Assembly: GCA_003166795.1 (NCBI GenBank)
Contig: PMUS01000032.1
Coordinates: 27,949 to 67,426 of the forward strand
Direction of reading: 5' to 3'
Length of the DNA: 39,478 bases
Origin: Acidobacteriota bacterium
GTDB lineage: Bacteria; Acidobacteriota; Terriglobia; Acidiferrales; UBA7541
Shown: positions 1-8,250 of the stretch, in pieces
How positions within the stretch are numbered: the stretch's first letter is position 1
How the letters are laid out: the number at the start of each line of letters is the position of its first letter
The notes under the pieces: generated by a model
What the model was told of the DNA's origin: nothing
Seen by the model: only the letters and a program-made list of their open reading frames with translations
The model's database searches: none
Position numbers and translations under genes: made by a program

Positions 1-767
1 CCATATTCCGGATCGAAACTGTTGGTCAGCACGCGGAATTCGTCAATGGAATCCAGATTCGGGACGATACTGGTTCCGCCGTTCATCTCCTCTTTGACGT
101 CGGACCCGTTGACGAGAAAACCGTTGGCGTCTTCGCGCTGGCCGCTAATTGATTGGTTCCCGGCGTTCAAGTCGCCGGAAGGCGGGATCGCCGTCGTGAC
201 GCCGGACATCACGACGGCGTCACCCGTCTGCGTTGTCATCGGCACGATTCCGGGTTGAAGCGCCAGCAGATCGGTGAAGCTCCTTCCGTTCAGGGCCACA
301 GCGGTCATCACCGGCCCGTTCACAACGTCGCCCATTTGCGTGCTTTGAGTCTCTACTTGCACTGCCGCTTCTGCCTGGACGGTAACTTGCTGACTTTGAT
401 CGCCCAACTGGAGGCTGATGTCCGCCTGAAGTTTTGTGTTTACGTCAATCGTCAAGCCCGTCCGCTTATAAGGCTTGAATCCGCCTTGGGAAACCTCGAC
501 CGAATACTGTCCCACGGGAAGGATCGGGAACGTGTAGACGCCCGCTGAGCTGCTCTGCGTTGTCTGCGACACTTTGGTCGCGGTATTGGTAACGGTTACC
601 GTCGCGCCGGGAACTACCGCGCCCGTCGGATCTTGCACGGTGCCAGAAATACTTCCCGCTCCGCTTTGCGCCTGCGCATTTGCTCCGCAAAAGCACACGA
701 GAAGGGCAAGGACCCCTACCGAAATCCAAATAAGCCGAAAGTCCCGAAATTTTTCTTGCACTTTCAT
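1..767 (-). CDS. TonB-dependent receptor with carboxypeptidase-regulatory-like domain, N-terminal part only
   Basis: An open frame runs without a stop from an ATG at 765-767 to the left edge, giving about 255 residues of a longer protein. It starts with a basic N-terminus and hydrophobic signal segment (about residues 11-32, ending AQAQS). A carboxypeptidase-regulatory-like Ig fold follows (about 37-120, with GTVQDPTGAVVPGATVTV and AGVYTFPILPVGQYSVEVS). Then comes the start of a plug domain (LNGRSFTDLLALQPGIVP, INGS-like NGSDVKEEMNGG, DEFRVLTNSF). The start is supported by AAGGAAG a few bases upstream. Family knowledge: such receptors sit in the outer membrane and are thought to take up oligosaccharides or similar substrates using TonB energy. 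The substrate cannot be read here. It lies downstream of, and on the same strand as, the two-component system, with a 219-base gap, so co-regulation is possible but unproven. The barrel lies outside the window. Confidence 0.9.
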   Translation of the reverse strand, partial: MKVQEKFRDFRLIWISVGVLALLVCFCGANAQAQSGAGSISGTVQDPTGAVVPGATVTVTNTATKVSQTTQSSSAGVYTFPILPVGQYSVEVSQGGFKPYKRTGLTIDVNTKLQADISLQLGDQSQQVTVQAEAAVQVETQSTQMGDVVNGPVMTAVALNGRSFTDLLALQPGIVPMTTQTGDAVVMSGVTTAIPPSGDLNAGNQSISGQREDANGFLVNGSDVKEEMNGGTSIVPNLDSIDEFRVLTNSFDPEY

Positions 768-986
768 TCCTGCTTCCTTGAATCCCGTGGGCCCTGCGCG
801 AAGGAAGGAACTCCCCGGAAGCTCCGCCAGCCGTTCGAAAGCCTCACCATCCCGCTCCCAAATTATCGGCCGCAATGGTGCGGAACAAGTGATCTTTCGG
901 CCATTTGTTAGCGGTAGATAGACTGGTGGCGAGCGAAACGTCTGCGGGAAGCAGCGCCTAGTTTATTGATCCACCAAGGCTTACGG
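768..986. other. Gap between response regulator and TonB-receptor gene
   Basis: This 219-base stretch lies between the stop of the response regulator and the start of the receptor, both on the minus strand. It should hold the receptor promoter. The only feature I can support is the AAGGAAG ribosome binding site just before the start. No strong hairpin or repeat was seen. Confidence 0.4.
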
Positions 987-1631
987 CTAGCGCGCGGTTT
1001 CGAGCGACCGCTCAATAGCGATGCGCACGAGCTGCGCTCGGGTCCGCACGCCCGTTTTCTCGAACAATCGCTGCAGGGTTGCCTTTACCGAGCTCTGCGA
1101 CGCCGCAATCTTGTGAGCGATCTCCTTGTTGGTGAGGCCTTCGAAAACGCTGCGTAGAACCTGCAGTTCGCGCTGGGTCAGGGGCGCCTTCGCTTGCAGA
1201 CTGGGCTCATCATTCGCCACGGTATCGGAAGGGACGGCTCTGGAATCCATCCACTCCCCCCCGCGGGCAACGTGTCGAATCGCCTCGAGCAGCATCGCCG
1301 GCGAGTTGTGTTTCAGAAATATTCCCGACACCCCGAGATTTCGTGCCATGGTGACGTCCAAAGGAATCATACCCGCCGTAACCATCAGAATCTTACCGTT
1401 GTAGCCCGCCTGAATCGCGCGCGCAACAAAACCGGTGCCTGTTTCTTCCCCCAGATCGAAATCGAGCAATACGACATCCACCGCGGTTCGAGAAAGCACT
1501 TCGATCGCCTCGGCCGGCGTCCCACACTCAGCGACGGTCTCAAAATCCGGCTCGGTCACGAGCAGGCGGCGCAGGCCTTCACGAAACAACACGTGATCGT
1601 CAAGCAGTAAGACTCGTAGGCGTTGCATCAT
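987..1631 (-). CDS. NarL/LuxR-family response regulator
   Basis: This is a DNA-binding response regulator of about 214 residues. The receiver domain (about 5-125) has the acidic pair D11-D12, phospho-acceptor D57 in VVLLDFDLG, and a conserved lysine in GIFLKHNSP. The C-terminal LuxR-type helix-turn-helix (about 148-210) reads LTQRELQVLRSVFEGLTNKEIA. The open frame extends upstream, but the start is placed at the ATG-ATG pair at 1626-1631 because an AGGGGA site precedes it and because the extra N-terminal residues do not look like a receiver domain. The second ATG (1628) has better spacing. It overlaps the 3' end of the histidine kinase gene by about 30 bases, so the two are almost certainly co-transcribed. 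Target genes are unknown; the receptor gene downstream is one candidate. Confidence 0.93.
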   Translation of the reverse strand: MMQRLRVLLLDDHVLFREGLRRLLVTEPDFETVAECGTPAEAIEVLSRTAVDVVLLDFDLGEETGTGFVARAIQAGYNGKILMVTAGMIPLDVTMARNLGVSGIFLKHNSPAMLLEAIRHVARGGEWMDSRAVPSDTVANDEPSLQAKAPLTQRELQVLRSVFEGLTNKEIAHKIAASQSSVKATLQRLFEKTGVRTRAQLVRIAIERSLETAR

Positions 1632-3000
1632 TCCCCTGTGCAAGCTCCGTCGCGGTAGCCAACTCCAGGACAAACGAGCATCCCGGGTGCCGTGGGTCGT
1701 GCCGCAGATCACCCCGAAACGAACGCATGAAGGCGCGCGACAAATAGAGGCCCAGGCCCGTGGCGTCCGCGCCCTTTTGCAGGGGCTGAAAGATTTTCTG
1801 ATCGGACGGAATGCCTGGTCCGGTATCCGTAAATCGGATCGCGACTCCGTCCGTCCTCGGGGCGACGGAAAGCTCAATCACCTTTTGCGTCACCGGCTCG
1901 AGCGCGCGCTGGCTATTCTTCGCCAGATTCAGCAGAACCTGCATCAGACTGTGGCGGTCCGCCTGAATAAGAGCGAGTTTCTCCGGAACGTTCCAACGAA
2001 GTTGGATGTCGGACTCCTCGCACATCTGCTCAAGGACGATCCGAAAATCAGTCAGGGCTTCGCCCAAATCCATGCTGCTCGACTCGGAAACGCCGACGCT
2101 TCGCTTAAGTTCGAGAGAAGCGATTTTGCTGAGCGTCTCGACCAAGGACCCCAGCGCCTCGAAGTCTTGATCGCCCTTCAACGAACCCTTGCGCACCAGG
2201 TTCTCATGCATCACACCGATGGCGCCGCAAACATTTCTGATCTCATGAGATACCGCAGCGACCAAAATCCGCGATCCGGCGAGAAGCTGCTGCAGGCTTG
2301 CCTCCTCGCGCTCACGTAGATGTTCGGAAGTATCCACCGCCATCGCCGCAAGCCGAGGTCCGGCCGGCGTGCTGTACGTGGAAAAGAAAACGTCAGCCAA
2401 GAAGACCTCGCCATTGTCCCGTTGTCCGCGAGTTTGCATCTCCGTGCGAAAGATCTTCGTGGTCTCGTTGCCTGAAGGGATTGATCCCAGCGCCGGAATA
2501 TAGCGCGCGATGCTCTTGCCTGAAAGCGAGCCGTTGGTCACACCGAGCAAGCGATGGGCTGCCGGATTGCCGAGGAGAATCTCCCCGTCCGCTGTCATCG
2601 TCAGGATCGCGGCAGGACTGCTCTCGATGAGAAACTTAAGCTGCTCCTCGGCGGCTTGTTGAACCGCGAGGCCTTTCTTCTCGCGGTGGTAACTCTTCGT
2701 CAGGCTTAGCGACAGCATTCCCGTGACGGCCAGAGTCAGGAATATCAATACATCTCGCGCCAACTCCATTTCCATCGGGAACGGATCAAGCCTGTCTGAC
2801 AGTAGAGTGCAGAAGAAAGCGGCCAGGAGCACTTGCCACCACTCAAGAACCGTTCCCAGCAGGACCAACGGGAAGATATAGAGAAAACCGAGTGTTGCAT
2901 TGATCTCCACTCGCCAATCCGTGATCGCGATAAGGAGGATCAGAACCGCGGCGTACGCCACGGCGGCGCGCGCACTCCAATGGAAGAGTCTACGAATCAT
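1600..3000 (-). CDS. Membrane sensor histidine kinase with PAS domain
   Basis: This 466-residue kinase phosphorylates the partner regulator encoded just downstream. The first 105 residues hold about four hydrophobic segments (for example AVAYAAVLILLIAI and FLYIFPLVLLGTV), with little room for a periplasmic sensor loop. A PAS domain follows (about 122-235: FLIESSPAAILTMTADGEILLGN). The H-box is VSHEIRN with phospho-acceptor H252. The HATPase domain has an N-box (LLNLAKNSQRAL), a G1 box (DTGPGIP) and a G2 box (TGLGLYLS). All motifs needed for activity are present. The dimerisation region looks HisKA/NtrB-like, although its partner is NarL-type. The signal may be sensed in the membrane or by the PAS domain; neither can be decided here. 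Confidence 0.93.
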   Translation of the reverse strand: MIRRLFHWSARAAVAYAAVLILLIAITDWRVEINATLGFLYIFPLVLLGTVLEWWQVLLAAFFCTLLSDRLDPFPMEMELARDVLIFLTLAVTGMLSLSLTKSYHREKKGLAVQQAAEEQLKFLIESSPAAILTMTADGEILLGNPAAHRLLGVTNGSLSGKSIARYIPALGSIPSGNETTKIFRTEMQTRGQRDNGEVFLADVFFSTYSTPAGPRLAAMAVDTSEHLREREEASLQQLLAGSRILVAAVSHEIRNVCGAIGVMHENLVRKGSLKGDQDFEALGSLVETLSKIASLELKRSVGVSESSSMDLGEALTDFRIVLEQMCEESDIQLRWNVPEKLALIQADRHSLMQVLLNLAKNSQRALEPVTQKVIELSVAPRTDGVAIRFTDTGPGIPSDQKIFQPLQKGADATGLGLYLSRAFMRSFRGDLRHDPRHPGCSFVLELATATELAQGNDATPTSLTA

Positions 3001-3190
3001 GGACTAGGTCTTCGCTTTAATCATATACCGCAGGAGGCTCGCACGGGAGGGCGGACCTAAAGAAGCTCACAAGCGGGTGGCGATCATTTTGCCTTTGAAC
3101 TGATTTCAACTGAGCCCGCCATGCTCCAATCCTCGTCGACCATCCAACTCAATCATGTGATTACTTACATCGGCCCGCTACGCCGCCAAT

Positions 3191-4051
3191 CTACGTGTGT
3201 TCGGGAATATTTCGGCCGTTTTCCCGGAAGAGGTTCGCGGCAACCGGATGAAACGCCCAATCGCTTTGCTTCGAAGTGGTCTCGCGCGGAAGTGTGACGG
3301 GGTGTCCTCCATAAGTCCCGGCTGCAGCCGCAGCTTGGTCGTAAACCTTTGTGAAAGATGTCTTCTTGGAGTCTCTATCCAAGATCCGCTGGACCTTGGC
3401 CTGAAGCTGCGCGAAGACGAGCTTGGCATCCGCGGATGCGTCCAGAGTCTCAAAGTTGAACTCCACGCTGAGCCTGTCGAATTCGGCCAGGAGCGCCGCC
3501 TGATAGCTGCGAAAGTTTTCGTACATATCCTGGCCCGGAAATACGTCCATGCCGGATTCCCAGTAGTCGAAGCCCCGCGAAAAAATCACCCGCGGAATCA
3601 GCTGCTCCACGTCCAGTCGCAGGTAGAAGACCGCATCGGGCACCAGCGCCGCGCTGTAGATGCCGCGAATCCAGCCTGCATCCATCCCGCGGACGATTGC
3701 CCGGGCCATCAACGAATAAATATAGCGGTCCGTCAGGACGATAAAGCCGGCTCGGAGCGCGGGTATCATTTCGTTCTCCAACCGGTCCACAAAATCCGTT
3801 GCGTAAAACAGGCTCTGCGTCACGCGCCCGAGATTGTTGCCCTCTTTCGCGCGGCGAATTCCTTCGCCGGCAAGCAGCGAGCGCGTCATGCCCGTATCCA
3901 AGACGGCATGGCCCAGTTCCTCGAGCCAGGGCCTCAACATGTTGATCTGAGTTGAGCGTCCTGCTCCGTCAGTTCCTTCGACGACAATCAGCTTGCCGGC
4001 GAGATCGGAGAGCTTCATGCCCGGCAGCAGCTTTCCATAGGTTTGTCTCAT
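3191..4051 (-). CDS. Thymidylate-kinase-like protein with altered Walker A lysine
   Basis: This 286-residue protein belongs to the dTMP kinase fold family. It is clearly a paralogue of the gene just upstream (4048-4803): both share VVEG-D-G, a DF-DR segment, DRYIY, RGMD-W, and a similar C-terminal half. The P-loop reads EGTDGAGRSTQ, so the invariant lysine is arginine (R32, codon CGC), whereas the neighbour has a normal GSGKST. Family knowledge says this lysine contacts the phosphates, so activity may be weak, changed or lost. It also carries a tail of about 50 residues after the kinase domain (about 235-286) with no motif I recognise. Its ATG overlaps the stop of the upstream paralogue by 4 bases (ATGA), so the two are coupled and may form a heterodimer. 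That last point is inference. Confidence 0.85.
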   Translation of the reverse strand: MRQTYGKLLPGMKLSDLAGKLIVVEGTDGAGRSTQINMLRPWLEELGHAVLDTGMTRSLLAGEGIRRAKEGNNLGRVTQSLFYATDFVDRLENEMIPALRAGFIVLTDRYIYSLMARAIVRGMDAGWIRGIYSAALVPDAVFYLRLDVEQLIPRVIFSRGFDYWESGMDVFPGQDMYENFRSYQAALLAEFDRLSVEFNFETLDASADAKLVFAQLQAKVQRILDRDSKKTSFTKVYDQAAAAAGTYGGHPVTLPRETTSKQSDWAFHPVAANLFRENGRNIPEHT

Positions 4052-4803
4052 GGTCGTACCCTTAACTCCTTCGCCCTTTCGAGATGTGTTCTGACGATCT
4101 GACGAACCTGCGCCTGCTGCACCTCGACCGGCAGGGTGGCGTCAACGACGGTCAGGCCGAATTCGGGAATCATTTTTTCGTATTCGTCAACGATTCGCCC
4201 CTGAAACAGACGGAAGCTCTCGGTGGGGTCGTCGCTAAGACCGATATCCAGCCCCGCCTCGTAGAATTTGAATCCATCCCGCCCGGTTACCAGGCGCCCG
4301 ATGGCCGTTTCCAGTGGGACGCGGAAATAGAAAGCCACGGCCGGTTTTGCCGCGAAGCCGTAGAGATCGCGAACCCACTGACGGTCCATGCCGCGGGCCA
4401 CATCTCGCGCAAAGGCCGTATAGATGTACCGGTCGCAGAGAACCACGGCGCCAGCCTTTAACAGCGGGAGTATGCTGCGCTCGATGCGATCGGCGAAATC
4501 GGTGGCATGAATCAGTGAGAACGTCGCGGGAGTCAGCATCTTCTTTTTCTTGCCCAGTTTGGTGGTGTCTTTCACCAGCTCGGAAGAGTTCCACTGGCTG
4601 AAAACTACGCCGTAGCCCTTTGATTCGAGCCACTTATGAAGAAGACTGAGCTGCGTTGACTTGCCCGAACCATCGATGCCCTCGACGACGAAGAGCCTTC
4701 CGGGAAGACTCGGATCGCCGTTATGCCGCAGACGCGGCGCGGACTCCTCGATCGGATAGAAAACCTCAAACGGCCCAATGCGCATATTGCTACCGGTGTT
4801 CAT
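4048..4803 (-). CDS. Thymidylate kinase-like protein (intact P-loop)
   Basis: This 251-residue protein resembles dTMP kinase, which phosphorylates dTMP to dTDP using ATP. An N-terminal extension of about 35 residues precedes the kinase domain. The Walker A motif EGIDGSGKSTQ is complete (K48). A DRYIYTAFARD segment matches the family DR(Y/H) motif, and the LID region GRLVTGRDGFKFYEAG is recognisable. The start ATG at 4801-4803 has AGGAGAGG just upstream; a second in-frame ATG lies 18 bases later. The extension, and a paralogue fused in the same operon, make it uncertain that this is the housekeeping tmk. It could instead be a specialised nucleotide or nucleoside kinase. No DNA-metabolism gene such as holB is adjacent, unlike many standard tmk loci. 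Confidence 0.85.
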   Translation of the reverse strand: MNTGSNMRIGPFEVFYPIEESAPRLRHNGDPSLPGRLFVVEGIDGSGKSTQLSLLHKWLESKGYGVVFSQWNSSELVKDTTKLGKKKKMLTPATFSLIHATDFADRIERSILPLLKAGAVVLCDRYIYTAFARDVARGMDRQWVRDLYGFAAKPAVAFYFRVPLETAIGRLVTGRDGFKFYEAGLDIGLSDDPTESFRLFQGRIVDEYEKMIPEFGLTVVDATLPVEVQQAQVRQIVRTHLERAKELRVRP

Positions 4804-5099
4804 AGGCCTCTCCTGTGCCCGAACGAATCTGTGCCGAAAATGCAGACACCTAGATTGTGTGTTGGGTTTCCGGTTGGCTGCGGACGTCTGTCCCGGAGGA
4901 CGCCCATACTATCCTTCAATTTGAGCTTCCCTGCAGCAGTAATTTCGGGTCTTGTGTCGCGGACCTAGAACTGGCTGGGTTCGCCGCCCGCCGATCGCAA
5001 AGGTTCACGCCACCTACTGCTTGCGCTGCGTCGCCGGTCTGCCTAAGATGAAATCGTGACTCGATACTCCAGCTGGGATAAATTTTTTGAGGGGGACAT
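4804..5099. other. Divergent intergenic region
   Basis: This stretch of 296 bases separates the kinase pair (minus) from the phospholipase B-like gene (plus) and must hold both promoters. The two ribosome binding sites are visible at its ends: AGGAGAGG for the minus gene and GAGGGGG at 5089-5095 for the plus gene. I saw no convincing -35/-10 pair, repeat or small gene. Confidence 0.4.
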
Positions 5100-6590
5100 T
5101 TGGGACTTCTGAGATCAATTCTGGCAATTTCGCTGCTCGTCGCGCAGCTCACCGCAGCCGCTCCGAGTAATCTGGCGCGAGCGGCGCAGCCGAAGTCGGC
5201 GCCCACGCCGGCGCCGCAAGCGAAGGACAGCGTTTACGAGACGACGCAAGACAAGGGATATCGCTTCGATCGCGGCGGATGGATTTACGTACACCTGGAA
5301 GGCTCGCCGCACGACATCGGCTACCAGCATGGATATCTTCTCGCGCCCGAGATTTCGGACGCCTTCGCTGGGGTTCGATTGGAAGCGACGCACAACACAG
5401 GGCGCGACTGGGAATTTTTTCGCCGCGCCGCGCGCGAAATGCTGTGGCCCAAGATCGATCCCGAATATCAGGCCGAGCTGCAGGGAATCGTGGATGGCTT
5501 GCAAGCGAACAAAACCAAGCTCGATCTCGACGACATCGTCGCGCTCAACGCATTTCAAGAGCTGGCCGATTATTACGTGCCGTGGCTCGACGCGCAGACC
5601 CGAACCTGGATTCCGCCGCGTCCGGAGACTCCCGGCCACTGCAGCGCGTTTGTCGCCACCGGTAGCTGGACGAGAGATCATCAGATCGTGATGGCGCACA
5701 GCAACTGGACGAGCTACATGGATGGAGAGCGGTGGAACATCATGTTCGACATTGTTCCACAGTCCGGCTATCGCATGCTCATGGACGGCTTTCCGGGCGT
5801 GATTGCGAGCGACGATGATTTTGGCGTCAACACCGGCGGGTTAATGATCAGCGAGACGACCATCGGCTACTTTCACGGCTGGGACCCCAACGGCAAGGCT
5901 GAATTCGTTCGCGCGCGCAAGGCGATGCAATACGCCGGCTCGATTGACGACTACGTGAAAATCATGCTCGACGGGAACAACGGCGGCTATGCCAACGACT
6001 GGCTGCTCGGTGACCGTAAGACCGGCGAAATTGCCAGATTCGAGCTTGGCTTGAAGCACACCAAAGTCTGGCGCACGAAGGATGGGTACTACTCCGGCGC
6101 GAATTTTCCAAGCGATCCCGATTTGATCAAGGATGAAACCACCTACGATCCTAACGACAGCTCCAGTGGACCGAACGCCCGCAAGATTCGCTGGGATCAG
6201 CTCCTGAACGGCAACAAAGGAAAAATTGACACGACGCTGGCCGAAATCTTCCTCGCGGATCACTTTGACACTTATACGAAGAAGGAAGGGGCTAACCGCC
6301 GCACGCTCTGCGGCCACGGCGATACGATGGCAGAAACCACGCCAGGATCGGGCGCCAAGCCCTTCGAACCATTCGGCGCCGTTTCGGGAAAGGTGATGGA
6401 CAGCCGGATGGCCCAGGCGATGGACTTTATTGCGCGAGCTGGGCACCCCTGCGGGATCAAATTCGACGCGGCGAGTTTCCTCGCCGGCCATCCCGAATAT
6501 TCATGGGAGTCGCCGGTGCTGCGCGACATGGACGCCGGACCCTGGACCGAATTTCGCATCGGCCAACACATGGCGCCGCCCGCGCAGTGA
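5100..6590 (+). CDS. Secreted phospholipase B-like / C45-family Ntn hydrolase
   Basis: This 496-residue secreted protein has a signal peptide (about 1-28) and a proline/alanine linker, then HDIGYQHGYLLAPEI, which is typical of the C45/phospholipase B-like group. The proposed catalytic nucleophile is C181 in GHCSAFVATGSWT. In this family, self-cleavage just before this cysteine makes it the new N-terminus. Downstream it has HSNWTSY, a segment around SGYRMLMDGFPGVIASDDDFG, and LMISETTIG, which closely follow the lysosomal phospholipase B-like layout. The likely reaction is hydrolysis of an amide or acyl ester; the substrate is not known. The start is a TTG at 5100, the only reasonable choice because an in-frame TGA lies at 5088-5090. 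GAGGGGG is well placed before it. The gene stands alone. Confidence 0.85.
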   Translation: MGLLRSILAISLLVAQLTAAAPSNLARAAQPKSAPTPAPQAKDSVYETTQDKGYRFDRGGWIYVHLEGSPHDIGYQHGYLLAPEISDAFAGVRLEATHNTGRDWEFFRRAAREMLWPKIDPEYQAELQGIVDGLQANKTKLDLDDIVALNAFQELADYYVPWLDAQTRTWIPPRPETPGHCSAFVATGSWTRDHQIVMAHSNWTSYMDGERWNIMFDIVPQSGYRMLMDGFPGVIASDDDFGVNTGGLMISETTIGYFHGWDPNGKAEFVRARKAMQYAGSIDDYVKIMLDGNNGGYANDWLLGDRKTGEIARFELGLKHTKVWRTKDGYYSGANFPSDPDLIKDETTYDPNDSSSGPNARKIRWDQLLNGNKGKIDTTLAEIFLADHFDTYTKKEGANRRTLCGHGDTMAETTPGSGAKPFEPFGAVSGKVMDSRMAQAMDFIARAGHPCGIKFDAASFLAGHPEYSWESPVLRDMDAGPWTEFRIGQHMAPPAQ

Positions 6591-6734
6591 TGCCGGATCG
6601 CACCGTTATTGGCCGCTATCGGCACGAGGAAGTTGATGTGCCGGATGATATCGAATAGGCCGCAGCATCCCTGCTGGGAACTGGCAACTTGGGGGTGATG
6701 ATGTTACAAAAAAAGAGACTGCAGGGGTGGGCTT

Positions 6735-7079
6735 GTGCCGGATCCGTGCGCTTCAAAAGGATGCAAAGCAACAGTGCCAGCGGGACTCGCTGCTGTGCAC
6801 ATGTGTATTCTTCACTTCACTTTGTTCATCGAACAGGAATGCGCCGAGATGCGCCGCGAAACGTCGCTGAGCAAGCAAACTCAAGAACGGCAGGTCGAAT
6901 TCATGAACAAAATCGCCGACCGCGGCGAGATGCTTGTTCATGTGTCCATGAGCGGTTTTCCGATGAGCGATGAACTGAAGGCCCGCATTCTCAGCACGCT
7001 ACTTACGCTAATGAATTGCCGCGAGAACATGGACCGCGCCGCGATGCGGCAGTCGGCTCTCCGCCGTTTCGCGGGTTAA
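6735..7079 (+). CDS. Small Cys/His-rich conserved-looking protein
   Basis: This 114-residue protein starts with GTG and has an AGGGGTGG site upstream. The N-terminus holds a set of possible metal ligands, C5, C10, C24, H27 and C36 (CASKGC, then CILH, then QEC), which could bind zinc. The rest is helical and charged (about 38-114: MRRETSLSKQTQERQVEFMNKIADRGEMLVHVSMSG). It has no signal peptide or membrane segment. I do not recognise a named family, though the pattern looks like a conserved protein rather than a chance frame. The gene lies between the Ntn hydrolase (plus) and the ThiF-like gene (minus, convergent). Confidence 0.7.
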   Translation: MPDPCASKGCKATVPAGLAAVHMCILHFTLFIEQECAEMRRETSLSKQTQERQVEFMNKIADRGEMLVHVSMSGFPMSDELKARILSTLLTLMNCRENMDRAAMRQSALRRFAG

Positions 7080-7106
7080 GACTCCCCTCAAAATTCAAGA
7101 GTTTGC

Positions 7107-8156
7107 TTACGCGCTGACGTAACGCGCGTAGAGCGAACGCGCGACGGCGGGGTCCTGCGTGCCCTTGACGATGGCGCGGCCGTCCGCAAAGACCGTCAAT
7201 TCGTAAGGCGGAATGCGGCACCGAAGGAGAAAGTCGTTGCCGCGGACCTCGGCTGCAGCGGCGGAGCTGAGTCTGCGGCTGAGCTCGCCGAGATCGAGCC
7301 GCCGGCTGCGTTCGTGGATCTGCACCGAATCGCGCCCGCACATCGTAATGTGCGGCTGGGCGTGGCCATCGAGAAAGGTGAATTCCCGGCGGCCGCAGGC
7401 ACGGCAGTGAGGGTTACGAGCGACGCGGATGGATTGAAATTTTCCTGACCACACGTCGCAGGAAACCAGGCGCCCAGTGAGCGCTTCCGGCTTGTCGGCG
7501 AGAAACTTGATTGCTTCGGTCGCCTCGATCGACGCGATCACACCCGCGGCGGCGCCCAGCACCCCGGCAGTGTCGCACGTGGCTTCGTTTCCAAATGCTG
7601 AGCCACTCTGCGAAGCTTCCTCGCCGCTTTCGACCAGGCAGGCGAGACAAGCCGTGTGGCCCGGACGAATCGTCATGGTGACGCCGGAGCTGCCGACCGC
7701 CGCGGCGTAAATCCAGGGAATGCCGAGCGAAATGGCCGCGTCGTTCACCAGGAATCGCGTTTCGAAGTTGTCGGTTCCGTCGAGAATGATAGGAAAGCCC
7801 GAGAGGAAATCGGCGGCGTTCTTTGGAGTGAGATCGGCAACAATTCCTTCGATCGCGACATCTGAGTTGATGGCGCGCAAACGGCGCTCGGCGGCAACGG
7901 CTTTGGGCAGCGCGTCACGGGCATCGGCTTCTTCAAATAGCGTCTGGCGCTGCAGGTTCGAAGGCTCGACAAAATCGCGGTCAATGATGCGCAGGCGCCC
8001 GATTCCCGCGCGAACCAGCAGGTTCGCGACCACGGTGCCAAGCGCGCCGCAACCAACCAGTACGGCGCTCGCTTGAAGGAGTTTCTCCTGGCCGGGTTCG
8101 CCGATTCCCGCGAACAGAATCTGGCGCGAATATTTTTCGTATTGCTCGCGTTTCAT
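7107..8156 (-). CDS. ThiF/MoeB/HesA-family adenylyltransferase with extra C-terminal domain
   Basis: This 349-residue E1-like enzyme should adenylate the C-terminal glycine of a ubiquitin-like sulphur carrier (ThiS or MoaD type). The N-terminal YSRQILFAGIGEPGQEKL is typical of the family. The nucleotide-binding loop is VGCGALG (residues 34-40), followed by IIDRDFVEPSNLQRQ (57-71) with the catalytic Arg/Asp set, and DGTDNFETR. Zinc-binding cysteine pairs are CLAC and CRAC, and TCDTAGVLG is present. About 80 residues after the second pair (about 270-349) form an extra domain ending in ADGRAIVKGTQDPAVARSLYARYV. This is not a rhodanese domain. No carrier or thiazole gene is nearby, so ThiF and MoeB roles cannot be separated. 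Confidence 0.92.
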   Translation of the reverse strand: MKREQYEKYSRQILFAGIGEPGQEKLLQASAVLVGCGALGTVVANLLVRAGIGRLRIIDRDFVEPSNLQRQTLFEEADARDALPKAVAAERRLRAINSDVAIEGIVADLTPKNAADFLSGFPIILDGTDNFETRFLVNDAAISLGIPWIYAAAVGSSGVTMTIRPGHTACLACLVESGEEASQSGSAFGNEATCDTAGVLGAAAGVIASIEATEAIKFLADKPEALTGRLVSCDVWSGKFQSIRVARNPHCRACGRREFTFLDGHAQPHITMCGRDSVQIHERSRRLDLGELSRRLSSAAAAEVRGNDFLLRCRIPPYELTVFADGRAIVKGTQDPAVARSLYARYVSA

Positions 8157-8250
8157 CCGTTTGTTTCCGAGTTCGAACCCATGATAGCGCCTTTTCGCAC
8201 GGATCAGGCAACGCGGCTATGCTAACCTTCCTTCTTAGTTCGTGGGGCGA

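Noticed and set aside
2833-3060. Short plus-strand frame near the kinase start
   Set aside because: It lies opposite the kinase membrane segments and has no start signal or recognisable content.
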